From Rhizobiaceae bacterium (lineage in GTDB: Bacteria; Pseudomonadota; Alphaproteobacteria; Rhizobiales; Rhizobiaceae), in NCBI GenBank assembly GCA_014380965.1, contig JACMIV010000276.1, forward strand, positions 1 through 5,608: a stretch of 5,608 nt of DNA, read 5' to 3'. Shown here piece by piece: positions 1 through 4,539 of this stretch; position 1 is the first letter of the stretch, and each line of letters opens with the position of its first letter. Below the pieces are notes generated by a model that worked only from the letters and a program-made list of their open reading frames with translations, did not search any database and was not told where the DNA came from. The position numbers and the translations under genes are program-made.

Positions 1-23
1 CCCCCCTCTGGCCTGCCGGACAT
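1..23 (-). CDS. possible 5' end of an ABC transporter permease gene (YbbP-like), cut by the window edge
   Basis: On the minus strand an ATG at 23-21 is preceded immediately by a purine-rich GGGGGGAG stretch that could act as a ribosome-binding site. It opens a frame reading MSGRPEG before the sequence ends. Only seven full codons are present, so no domain can be seen. The call rests on context: the gene just upstream on the same strand is a YbbA/LolD-class ATPase, and in this class the membrane permease normally follows the ATPase, as ybbP follows ybbA in E. coli. The gap from the ATPase stop is about 96 bp, longer than usual for such a pair. The frame one base over is also open through this stretch, so the true start could differ. 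Confidence 0.4.
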
Positions 24-81
24 CTCCCCCCTTAAGGAAAAGATGCCGCCCCTCGACCAAAGCTCGGGAGGCAGAGGGGGG
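1..81. repeat. 10-bp perfect inverted repeat flanking the presumed permease start
   Basis: CCCCCCTCTG at 1-10 is the exact reverse complement of CAGAGGGGGG at 72-81, with 61 bases between. The left arm may extend beyond the window. In the minus-strand transcript the two arms would bracket the possible permease ribosome-binding site and start codon (21-31), so a long-loop stem could form there. The arms are G/C-homopolymeric, so chance is a real alternative. Confidence 0.35.
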
Positions 82-119
82 TGTCGGCGCTATCGCCTGC
101 ACGTATCTATCAGCCGCCC

Positions 120-803
120 TCATGCCGCCACCGCCCGTTCGATCTCGCCCGAGCGCACCGCGACCTCGCGCCCGCAGCGGGCGGCGAGATTCTTGTCGTG
201 CGTGACGAGCAGGAGCGTCATCTGCCGCCGGGCCTGCTCGGCGAACAGGAGGTCGGCGATCTGGCGGCCCGTTTCCTCGTCGAGATTGCCCGTCGGCTCG
301 TCGGCGATGAGGATCGCGGGTTCCGGCGCCAGAGCCCGCGCCATCGCGACGCGCTGCTGCTCGCCGCCGGAGAGTTCGCCCGGATAGTGCGTGACGCGGT
401 CCCTGAGGCCGACGCTGGCCAGTTCCTTCTCGGCGCGCGCGAAGGCGTCGGGGTGGCCCGCGAGCTCCAGTGGCACGGCGACGTTCTCGAGGGCCGTCAT
501 GTTCGGGATAAGGTGGAAGGACTGGAAGACGATGCCGATGTTGCGGCCGCGAAAAGTCGCGAGTTCGTCTTCGCTCAACGGGCCGAGCGCCTGTCCGGCG
601 ATCTCGACGAGGCCGTCATCGGCGCGCTCGAGCCCCGCGAGCACCATCAGCAGCGTCGACTTGCCGGAACCCGACGGTCCGACGATGCCGACCGATTCGC
701 CGCGGGCGACCAAAAGGTCCATTCCCTTCAGCACGTGGACCGAGGAGCGGCCCTGTCCGAGGGTGAGATGAACGTTCTGTAATCGGATCGCCGGTTCTGC
801 CAC
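120..803 (-). CDS. ybbA: ABC transporter ATP-binding protein, YbbA/LolD/MacB class
   Basis: This 227-residue protein is a complete cytoplasmic ATPase subunit of an ABC transporter of the LolD/MacB/FtsE type, which work with large-periplasmic-domain permeases in lipoprotein, lipid or peptide handling rather than simple import. Visible motifs are Walker A GPSGSGKST (42-50), Q-loop Gln94 in VFQSF, ABC signature LSGGEQQ (144-150), Walker B ILIADE with catalytic Glu169, D-loop NLD (173-175) and switch His202 in VTHD. The segment around 84-110 (RGRNIGIVFQSFHLIP, then NMTALENV) is typical of this class. Length is normal. Translation begins at GTG; an in-frame TAG a few codons upstream rules out a longer start, and a weak AGGG lies about 10 bases before the GTG. 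It is divergent from a tesA-like gene, the same arrangement as ybbA/tesA in E. coli, which supports YbbA over LolD. The substrate is unknown. Confidence 0.9.
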   Translation of the reverse strand: MAEPAIRLQNVHLTLGQGRSSVHVLKGMDLLVARGESVGIVGPSGSGKSTLLMVLAGLERADDGLVEIAGQALGPLSEDELATFRGRNIGIVFQSFHLIPNMTALENVAVPLELAGHPDAFARAEKELASVGLRDRVTHYPGELSGGEQQRVAMARALAPEPAILIADEPTGNLDEETGRQIADLLFAEQARRQMTLLLVTHDKNLAARCGREVAVRSGEIERAVAA

Positions 804-870
804 GCGGATGGGTCCCTATATCCATGTCAAAGAGGTCTTCGCCGAAGGCCAGAGCCAATATGGGCCCGCC
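804..870. promoter_or_regulatory. divergent intergenic region between the ABC ATPase and tesA
   Basis: These 67 bp separate the GTG of the minus-strand ATPase from the chosen ATG of tesA and must hold the promoters of both genes. A perfect TTGACA lies on the minus strand at 830-825, but no good -10 box follows at 16-18 bp. CAATAT at 856-861 on the plus strand resembles a -10 element but lacks a partner -35. I therefore mark the region without naming individual promoter boxes. Confidence 0.5.
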
Positions 871-1548
871 ATGTCCGCCTTCCAACCGCTTTGCACCGCA
901 CTGACGGCTTTGTCATTCTTCGCCACGGCGTCCTTCGCCGCTGCCCAGACGCCCGCCCCCGTGCCCGGCGGTAGCGCCGCCCTCGAAGTGGTCGCCTTCG
1001 GGGACAGTCTCTCGGCCGGCTACGGCGTCGGCCCAGGCGAGGCCTTTCCCGACCAGCTCCAAGCCGCCCTCAAGGCCAAGGGCTACGACGTGACGGTCGC
1101 CAATGCCGGCGTCTCCGGCGACACGACGACCGGCGGGCTCGCGCGCCTCGACTGGTCGGTACCGGAGACCGCCGATCTCGTGATCGTCGAACTCGGCGCC
1201 AACGACGCGCTCCGCGGCGTTTCTCCTGGCATCACCGAGACCAATCTCGACCAGATCCTCGCCCGTCTGAAGGAGCGCGGCACAACGACGCTGCTCGCCG
1301 GCATGATCGCGCCGCCCAACATGGGGCCGGACTATTCGGAAGCGTTCAACCCGATCTACGCCCGTCTCGCCGAGAAGCACGACGTGCCGCTCTACCCCTT
1401 CTTTCTCGACGGCGTCGCGTCGCAGGCCGATCTCAACCAGGCCGACTACATGCACCCCAACGCCAAGGGCGTCGCGATCGTCGTCGAGCGGATCCTGCCG
1501 ATGGTGACCGAGGCGCTCGACGCGGTGAGTGCCGGCCCAGCAGGCTGA
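871..1548 (+). CDS. tesA: TesA-like arylesterase / lysophospholipase, SGNH (GDSL) hydrolase, secreted
   Basis: This 225-residue protein is a serine esterase of the SGNH/GDSL family that hydrolyses acyl esters, thioesters or lysophospholipids, probably in the periplasm. Residues 1-25 form a signal peptide: a hydrophobic core followed by SFAAAQ, with likely cleavage around Ala24-Gln26. Block I is GDSLSAGYG with nucleophile Ser46. Block II is the NAGVSGDTTTGG segment with oxyanion Gly80. Block III is GANDALRG with Asn111. Block V is DYMHPN, with Asp192 and His195 completing the triad. Length fits E. coli TesA plus its leader. The ATG at 871 is chosen over one at 808 because the signal peptide begins there and the longer form would leave only 4 bp between divergent genes. 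No strong Shine-Dalgarno is visible. It converges with the GNAT gene and shares a regulatory spacer with the ABC ATPase. The exact substrate cannot be read from the sequence. Confidence 0.92.
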   Translation: MSAFQPLCTALTALSFFATASFAAAQTPAPVPGGSAALEVVAFGDSLSAGYGVGPGEAFPDQLQAALKAKGYDVTVANAGVSGDTTTGGLARLDWSVPETADLVIVELGANDALRGVSPGITETNLDQILARLKERGTTTLLAGMIAPPNMGPDYSEAFNPIYARLAEKHDVPLYPFFLDGVASQADLNQADYMHPNAKGVAIVVERILPMVTEALDAVSAGPAG

Positions 1549-1553
1549 GACCC

Positions 1554-1569
1554 GAGGCCGCAAGGCCTC
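1554..1569. terminator. GCAA-loop hairpin between convergent tesA and GNAT genes
   Basis: GAGGCC (1554-1559) and GGCCTC (1564-1569) are perfect complements around the loop GCAA, a GNRA tetraloop when read on the plus strand. It lies 5 bp after the tesA stop and overlaps the GNAT stop codon (1568-1570). There is no T-run on either side, so it may be a weak bidirectional terminator or a 3'-end stabilising stem rather than a classical intrinsic terminator. Confidence 0.4.
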
Positions 1570-2260
1570 AGAGGCTACGGCCTTCCGAGAGCCGCCGGAT
1601 GGGACGAGTCAGGAAATCGAAGCGCTGACGCCGCCATTCGAGCATGGCGAAGACGAAGGTCGCGCCCTCGTCCATCCACTCCCGCGCAAGGCTTTCCGCG
1701 TCAGCATAGGGGCGGCGGATCTCCGCCATCCCGTCACCTCCGGTGAAGGAGAGTTCGGCCCCATGACGATGCGCGATGCTCTGCATCCGGCGGTTTTCTC
1801 GAAGGCAGGTGAGATAGAGGCGCTCGACGCCGCGGTTGCGTGCTGCCGCGATCAGCCGCTCGAACAGCGCATCGCCGATCTTCTGGCCTTGATACTCGCG
1901 CTCCAGGCTGAACGCTCCTTCCGCATCGCGCCCGTCGCCGCTGAGGAAGCGCAGTTCCGCAACGCCGCGCAGAGTGCCGGCAATGAAGCAGCCCTTGACG
2001 AGCGCGTCCTCGCCGAGCGCAAGCCCCGCGTAGCGGTCGAGGAACGCATCGTTGACGGGATTGCCGAAACGCAGCCGCCGGGTTTCCGCATCGAGCCTCT
2101 TCAGATGCTCGCCGAAAAGCACGGTTTCCGGCGCGTGAAGACGCCGCGTCGCGAAGGTCGAGCGCCGGAGAACTCCTGCCATGGGCGGCTGCAGCGGAAC
2201 GATGCGCGTGTTCGACGAAGAGATCGACGCGGACGAAGAGTTGGGGACGGTAGCGGGCAT
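1568..2260 (-). CDS. GNAT-family N-acetyltransferase
   Basis: This 230-residue protein looks like an acetyl-CoA-dependent N-acetyltransferase of the GNAT fold. The acetyl-CoA pyrophosphate-binding motif A is visible as QGQKIGDAL (124-132; pattern Q-x-x-G-x-A) following the strand GAFSLE. The motif B region carries NRRMQSIAHRHGAEL (156-170), the usual Asn...Met...Gly order of these enzymes. The core spans roughly 35-190. The first 30 residues are Ser/Pro-rich and low in complexity, and the C-terminal 40 are basic and aromatic. The start is uncertain: ATG at 2260 has only a weak GGAA upstream, ATGs at 2344/2341 would add about 28 residues after a GGCGAG, and ATG at 2182 would remove the Ser-rich segment. 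The acetyl acceptor (small molecule, peptide or protein) cannot be inferred. It is transcribed alone, convergent with tesA and divergent from thpR. Confidence 0.82.
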   Translation of the reverse strand: MPATVPNSSSASISSSNTRIVPLQPPMAGVLRRSTFATRRLHAPETVLFGEHLKRLDAETRRLRFGNPVNDAFLDRYAGLALGEDALVKGCFIAGTLRGVAELRFLSGDGRDAEGAFSLEREYQGQKIGDALFERLIAAARNRGVERLYLTCLRENRRMQSIAHRHGAELSFTGGDGMAEIRRPYADAESLAREWMDEGATFVFAMLEWRRQRFDFLTRPIRRLSEGRSL

Positions 2261-2277
2261 GGCGAGGGTTCCAGTGT

Positions 2278-2295
2278 CGTTCGACCTCCCGAACG
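2278..2295. repeat. inverted repeat CGTTCG-N6-CGAACG
   Basis: CGTTCG (2278-2283) and CGAACG (2290-2295) are perfect 6-bp arms around a 6-base loop. Read on the minus strand the loop is GGAGGT, a near-perfect Shine-Dalgarno sequence, but it lies about 23 bases ahead of the chosen GNAT start, too far for normal use. It could be an operator half-site pair or a leader hairpin. Confidence 0.35.
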
Positions 2296-2389
2296 GCGAC
2301 CTCCCAGCGCCGAGCTGAAAGTTAATTGTGCATTGCGCCATCATCAAGACGTTTCTCGCCTGATTTGCCGGGACCCTCGCCTTGTCTCG

Positions 2390-2402
2390 ACCTTGGCAAG
2401 GT
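2390..2402. promoter_or_regulatory. 13-bp dyad ACCTTG-G-CAAGGT upstream of thpR
   Basis: The arms ACCTTG (2390-2395) and CAAGGT (2397-2402) are perfect reverse complements about one central base. The element ends 47 bp before the thpR start, a typical place for a repressor operator. No regulator family is assigned from sequence alone. Confidence 0.3.
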
Positions 2403-2449
2403 GAAAGGATTCCCGACGAAGGCCCCTGAATCTGCGGAAAGGACCCTCC

Positions 2450-3031
2450 ATGCCGCGCCTGTTCACCGCCATCGAAATCCCGCGCGACGCGGCTCTGTCT
2501 TTGTCCTTCCTGCGCGGCGGCCTGCCCTCGGCCCGCTGGATCGACGTCGAGAACTACCACCTCACGCTGCGCTTCATCGGCGACGTCGAAAGCCGGCTCG
2601 CCGACGAAATCGTCACCGCTTTCGACCGTATCGAACGCCCGCCCTTCCAGGTGACGCTCGACGGCGTTGCCGCCTTCGGCTCGAAGAAGCCGCATTCGAT
2701 CTATGCCGGGGTAAAGCCCTCCTCGGCGCTCGACGCCCTCCAGGCGGACATCGACCGAACGTGCCGCCGCGTCGGGCTGCCGGCCGATCCGAAGAAGTTC
2801 GTGCCGCACGTCACGCTCGCCCGGCTGCGCCAGCCGAAGGCGGACGACGTGGCGCTCTATCTCGCCGGCCGCGGCAATTTTCGCGCTCCCCCCTTTACCG
2901 TCGGGCGTTTCGTGCTGTTTTCGTCGAAGGATTCCGTCGGAGGCGGCCCCTACGTCTTGGAGGAGAGCTACCGGCTTTCCGCTCCTGCCGCGCGCGTCGC
3001 GAGCGCGCCGGCTTTGACGACGGGGCTCTGA
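2450..3031 (+). CDS. thpR: RNA 2',3'-cyclic phosphodiesterase ThpR (2H / LigT family)
   Basis: This 193-residue cytoplasmic enzyme belongs to the 2H phosphoesterase superfamily (formerly named 2'-5' RNA ligase, LigT). Members hydrolyse RNA 2',3'-cyclic phosphate ends and can reversibly join tRNA halves through 2'-5' bonds in vitro. The N-terminus MPRLFTAIEIP is characteristic. Both catalytic H-x-T-x motifs are present: HLTL at 37-40 within NYHLTLRFIG, and HVTL at 120-123 within FVPHVTLARL. The spacing and total length match the bacterial family. The ATG at 2450 is supported by a clear ribosome-binding site GGAAAGGA at 2436-2443. After the second motif, the segment around 155-175 (VGRFVLFSSKDS, then YVLEESYRL) matches the usual C-terminal strand pair. 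It is divergent from the GNAT gene and followed after 136 bp by the DUF1232 gene. The physiological RNA substrate is not settled for this family. Confidence 0.93.
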   Translation: MPRLFTAIEIPRDAALSLSFLRGGLPSARWIDVENYHLTLRFIGDVESRLADEIVTAFDRIERPPFQVTLDGVAAFGSKKPHSIYAGVKPSSALDALQADIDRTCRRVGLPADPKKFVPHVTLARLRQPKADDVALYLAGRGNFRAPPFTVGRFVLFSSKDSVGGGPYVLEESYRLSAPAARVASAPALTTGL

Positions 3032-3065
3032 TCGCGCCGGACGCCCGCCCAGGCGCCCTTCACTT

Positions 3066-3086
3066 GAGGAAGCCGTATTCTTCCTC
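3066..3086. terminator. 7-bp-stem hairpin after thpR
   Basis: GAGGAAG (3066-3072) and CTTCCTC (3080-3086) form a perfect 7-bp stem with loop CCGTATT, beginning 35 bp after the thpR stop. No T-run follows, so it is only a candidate terminator or 3' stem. Its position separates thpR from the DUF1232 gene. Confidence 0.35.
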
Positions 3087-3167
3087 CATGTGAGCCCAAG
3101 GATGCGGACATCACGGCGTGGCATCGATGCGCCCGTGACGCAGCAGTGGGAAGCGGAGATCCTGACG

Positions 3168-3554
3168 ATGAGCCTCGACAAGACCGATATAGACGCCCTG
3201 ATCAGTCCCGTCGCGGTCGAGCGGCAGGCCGAGGAGGAGGCGAAGGTCAGGCGCTCCTTCTTCGACACGTTGAAACGTGCCTCGCGCCACATTCCCTTCA
3301 TGGAGGACGTCGTCGCCTCCTATTACTGCGCGATCGACCCGGAGACGCCCTCGACGACGAAGGGCATCCTTCTCGCCGCGCTTGCCTATTTCGTGCTGCC
3401 GATCGACATCGTCCCGGACTTTCTCTTCGGCCTCGGCTTCACCGACGACATCGCGGTGCTCTGGGCCGCCTTCGGCGCGGTGCGCCACAACATCGCGCCG
3501 CGCCATTACGACAAGGCGCGCGAGACGCTCGGCGAGACTGACCTTCCGGCGTGA
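3168..3554 (+). CDS. DUF1232 / YkvA-family small membrane-associated protein
   Basis: This 128-residue protein matches the DUF1232 (YkvA-like) family, whose biochemical role is unknown. The hallmark is LAYFVLPIDIVPD at 72-84 followed by GLGFTDD at 88-94, the conserved LxYxxxPxDxxPD...DD pattern. It is contained in one hydrophobic stretch (about 66-105) likely to sit in or against the inner membrane. The N-terminal 45 residues are charged and probably helical (EEEAKVRRSFFDTLKR), and a short acidic tail follows. The ATG at 3168 is preferred to one at 3090 because GGAG at 3155-3158 is suitably placed and homologous proteins lack the extra basic leader. A start at 3090 would give 154 residues. 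The 136-bp gap with a hairpin after thpR argues for separate transcription. Confidence 0.85.
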   Translation: MSLDKTDIDALISPVAVERQAEEEAKVRRSFFDTLKRASRHIPFMEDVVASYYCAIDPETPSTTKGILLAALAYFVLPIDIVPDFLFGLGFTDDIAVLWAAFGAVRHNIAPRHYDKARETLGETDLPA

Positions 3555-3559
3555 CCTGA

Positions 3560-3605
3560 GGCGTCGGCGGGAGCCGGCAACGCCGCATTCTCGCCAATTT
3601 TCTTC
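3560..3605 (+). terminator. imperfect hairpin with trailing T-rich stretch after the DUF1232 gene
   Basis: GGCGT (3560-3564) pairs with ACGCC (3580-3584), and inside it CGGC (3565-3568) pairs with GCCG (3573-3576), leaving a GGGA loop and a 3-base bulge. A T-rich stretch AATTTTCTT follows at about 3597-3605. The stem starts 5 bp after the stop codon. The 12-base distance between stem and T-run is longer than in a standard intrinsic terminator. Confidence 0.4.
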
Positions 3606-3827
3606 CGTCATCCGTTCAGCGAACAAGGCGGCGCGCGATCGTTGCAGGTCTGTCCGCAGCTTTTCCGGCAGCCGGCGCGGTCCCAGCGATGATCGGAACT
3701 TTCGGAGCGCCGGTTTGAGCGATGCGCAAGGCGACGCGTGGATGCAATGGCCGCACGATCGACAGCAGGGCGACAGGGGCCGGACCGGGCGGCCGGGACC
3801 GACTTCGTTAACTCCGCAGCAAGAGCT

Positions 3828-3838
3828 TTTGAGTCAAA
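3828..3838. promoter_or_regulatory. perfect 11-bp dyad TTTGAGTCAAA upstream of the IalB-family gene
   Basis: TTTGA and TCAAA are exact reverse complements about a central G, in an AT-richer patch 73 bp before the IalB-family start. Position and symmetry suit a transcription-factor site, but there is only one copy in the window and no regulator gene nearby. Confidence 0.3.
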
Positions 3839-3911
3839 CTGTCGCCAAGTCGCGCCGTGGCATCCGGCCCAGCGCCTGCAACCTGTAGCCATCAAAGACG
3901 AGCGGGGAGCC

Positions 3912-4418
3912 ATGTCCTTCAAGACGATTTTGACCACGGCAACTGCCATTCTGGCGCTGTCCGCGGCGGCGGCCGAAGCCCAGACCCCGACGCGCATGAG
4001 CCAGTTCAACGCCTGGGGGAGCTACTCCTACACCGCGGCCGGCGGCAAGGTCTGCTACATCCTCTCGACCCCGACCGCGATGGAACCCGCCAATGTCGAT
4101 CACGGCGACATCTTCTTCCTGATCTCGCAGAAGCCCGGCCAGGGCGTCTCCTACGAGCCGCAGGTGGTGATGGGCTACCAGATGCAGGAGGGCTCGAAGG
4201 TCGTGGTCGACGTCGACGGCAAGCGGTACACGCTCTTCACGCGCGGCGAATCGGCTTGGATGGAGAACGCCGCCGAGGAGCCGCAGCTCGTCGCCGCCCT
4301 TCGGGCCGGCACCAACATGAAGGTCGAGGCGAAGTCGCGCCGCGGCACGGCGACCAACTACAGCTACTCGCTTTCCGGCGTGACCGCGGCGCTGCAGTCC
4401 ATCAACACCTGCAAGTGA
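3912..4418 (+). CDS. invasion-associated locus B (IalB) family secreted protein
   Basis: This 168-residue protein carries a clear signal peptide (about 1-23: basic start MSFK, hydrophobic core, then AAAEA before QTP). The mature part of about 145 residues resembles the IalB family, widespread in Rhizobiales and named after a Bartonella protein linked to erythrocyte invasion; most members occur in non-invasive species and their molecular function is unknown. Matching features are the FNAWGSYSY segment (32-40), GKVCYILS (45-52), GDIFFLIS (65-72), VSYEPQ (79-84) and the SAWMENAAEEPQLVAALRAG region (114-133). The mature protein has only two cysteines, Cys48 and Cys167, suggesting one disulfide joining the N- and C-terminal parts. 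GGGGAG at 3904-3909 lies just ahead of ATG, rather close; a start at 3738 would bury the signal peptide. It precedes ccmC by 121 bp with a hairpin between, so it is probably a separate unit. Confidence 0.87.
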   Translation: MSFKTILTTATAILALSAAAAEAQTPTRMSQFNAWGSYSYTAAGGKVCYILSTPTAMEPANVDHGDIFFLISQKPGQGVSYEPQVVMGYQMQEGSKVVVDVDGKRYTLFTRGESAWMENAAEEPQLVAALRAGTNMKVEAKSRRGTATNYSYSLSGVTAALQSINTCK

Positions 4419-4422
4419 CGGC

Positions 4423-4456
4423 CGCGTGGCGGCGACGGTGAAACGCGCGCCACGCG
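4423..4456. terminator. strong 9-bp-stem hairpin between the IalB-family gene and ccmC
   Basis: CGCGTGGCG (4423-4431) and CGCCACGCG (4448-4456) are perfect reverse complements with a 16-base loop. The stem starts 5 bp after the stop codon of the IalB-family gene. No T-run follows, as is common for terminators in GC-rich alphaproteobacteria. It likely ends the upstream transcript and insulates ccmC. Confidence 0.5.
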
Positions 4457-4504
4457 ACGGCACGATCGCAAGCTGCGTTCACGACCGTCTGATCATTTGT
4501 CCAT

Positions 4505-4539
4505 TTGCGGCGCGTTTCGAGACCTTCTAAAGTGCGGGG
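4505..4539 (+). promoter_or_regulatory. ccmC: tentative promoter for ccmCDG
   Basis: TTGCGG (4505-4510) and TAAAGT (4528-4533) are spaced by 17 bp and each partly matches the sigma-70 consensus (about 3/6 and 4/6). The expected transcription start would fall at or very near the ccmC ATG (4540). This agrees with the absence of a properly spaced Shine-Dalgarno there, but the match is weak. Confidence 0.2.

Larger units (their letters stand above)
2261..2449. promoter_or_regulatory. divergent intergenic region between GNAT gene and thpR
   Basis: This 189-bp spacer must contain promoters for both flanking genes. It includes an AT-rich patch (AGTTAATTGTGC around 2320-2331) that stands out from the GC-rich surroundings, an inverted repeat at 2278-2295, a 9-bp direct repeat CGACCTCCC (2282-2290 and 2297-2305, 15-bp period) and a 13-bp dyad at 2390-2402. 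I could not identify a convincing paired -35/-10 set on either strand. If the GNAT gene starts at 2344, its coding region would cover part of this spacer. Confidence 0.4.
3555..3911. other. 357-bp gap without a supportable gene
   Basis: Between the DUF1232 stop and the IalB-family start no reading frame has a convincing start, ribosome-binding site or recognisable motif. A 29-codon ATG frame at 3722-3811 has no Shine-Dalgarno and odd composition. No tRNA-like T-loop sequence is seen. Identifiable content is a terminator-like hairpin near 3560-3584, a G/C-rich block around 3775-3800 (GGGGCCGGACCGGGCGGCC) and an AT-richer patch with a perfect 11-bp dyad at 3828-3838. The latter half probably holds the promoter and 5' leader of the IalB-family gene; a small RNA cannot be excluded. 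Confidence 0.5.

Noticed and set aside
81..782. Long plus-strand open frame antisense to the ABC ATPase.
   Set aside because: The minus strand carries a full set of ABC motifs. The antisense product has no motif and shadow-like composition.
825..830. Perfect TTGACA on the minus strand ahead of the ABC ATPase gene.
   Set aside because: No acceptable -10 box occurs 16-18 bp downstream. The nearby GATATA is only 2 bp away, so the pair cannot form a standard promoter.
808..870. Upstream ATG for tesA at 808, giving 246 residues.
   Set aside because: It would place 21 non-signal residues before a clear signal peptide and leave 4 bp between divergent genes with no room for promoters.
1568..3301. 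A minus-strand frame stays open for over 1.7 kb, through the GNAT gene, its upstream spacer and the antisense of thpR.
   Set aside because: Only the 1568-2260 part has GNAT motifs. The rest is Arg/Gly-rich antisense of thpR and the DUF1232 N-terminus, typical of spurious open frames in GC-rich DNA.
3722..3811. Small plus-strand ATG frame of 29 residues in the 357-bp gap.
   Set aside because: No Shine-Dalgarno, low-complexity Gly/Arg composition and nothing to link it to a known peptide.
3608..4009. Minus-strand frame of 133 codons in the spacer before the IalB-family gene.
   Set aside because: It starts inside the antisense of the IalB signal peptide, has no ribosome-binding site and no recognisable motif.
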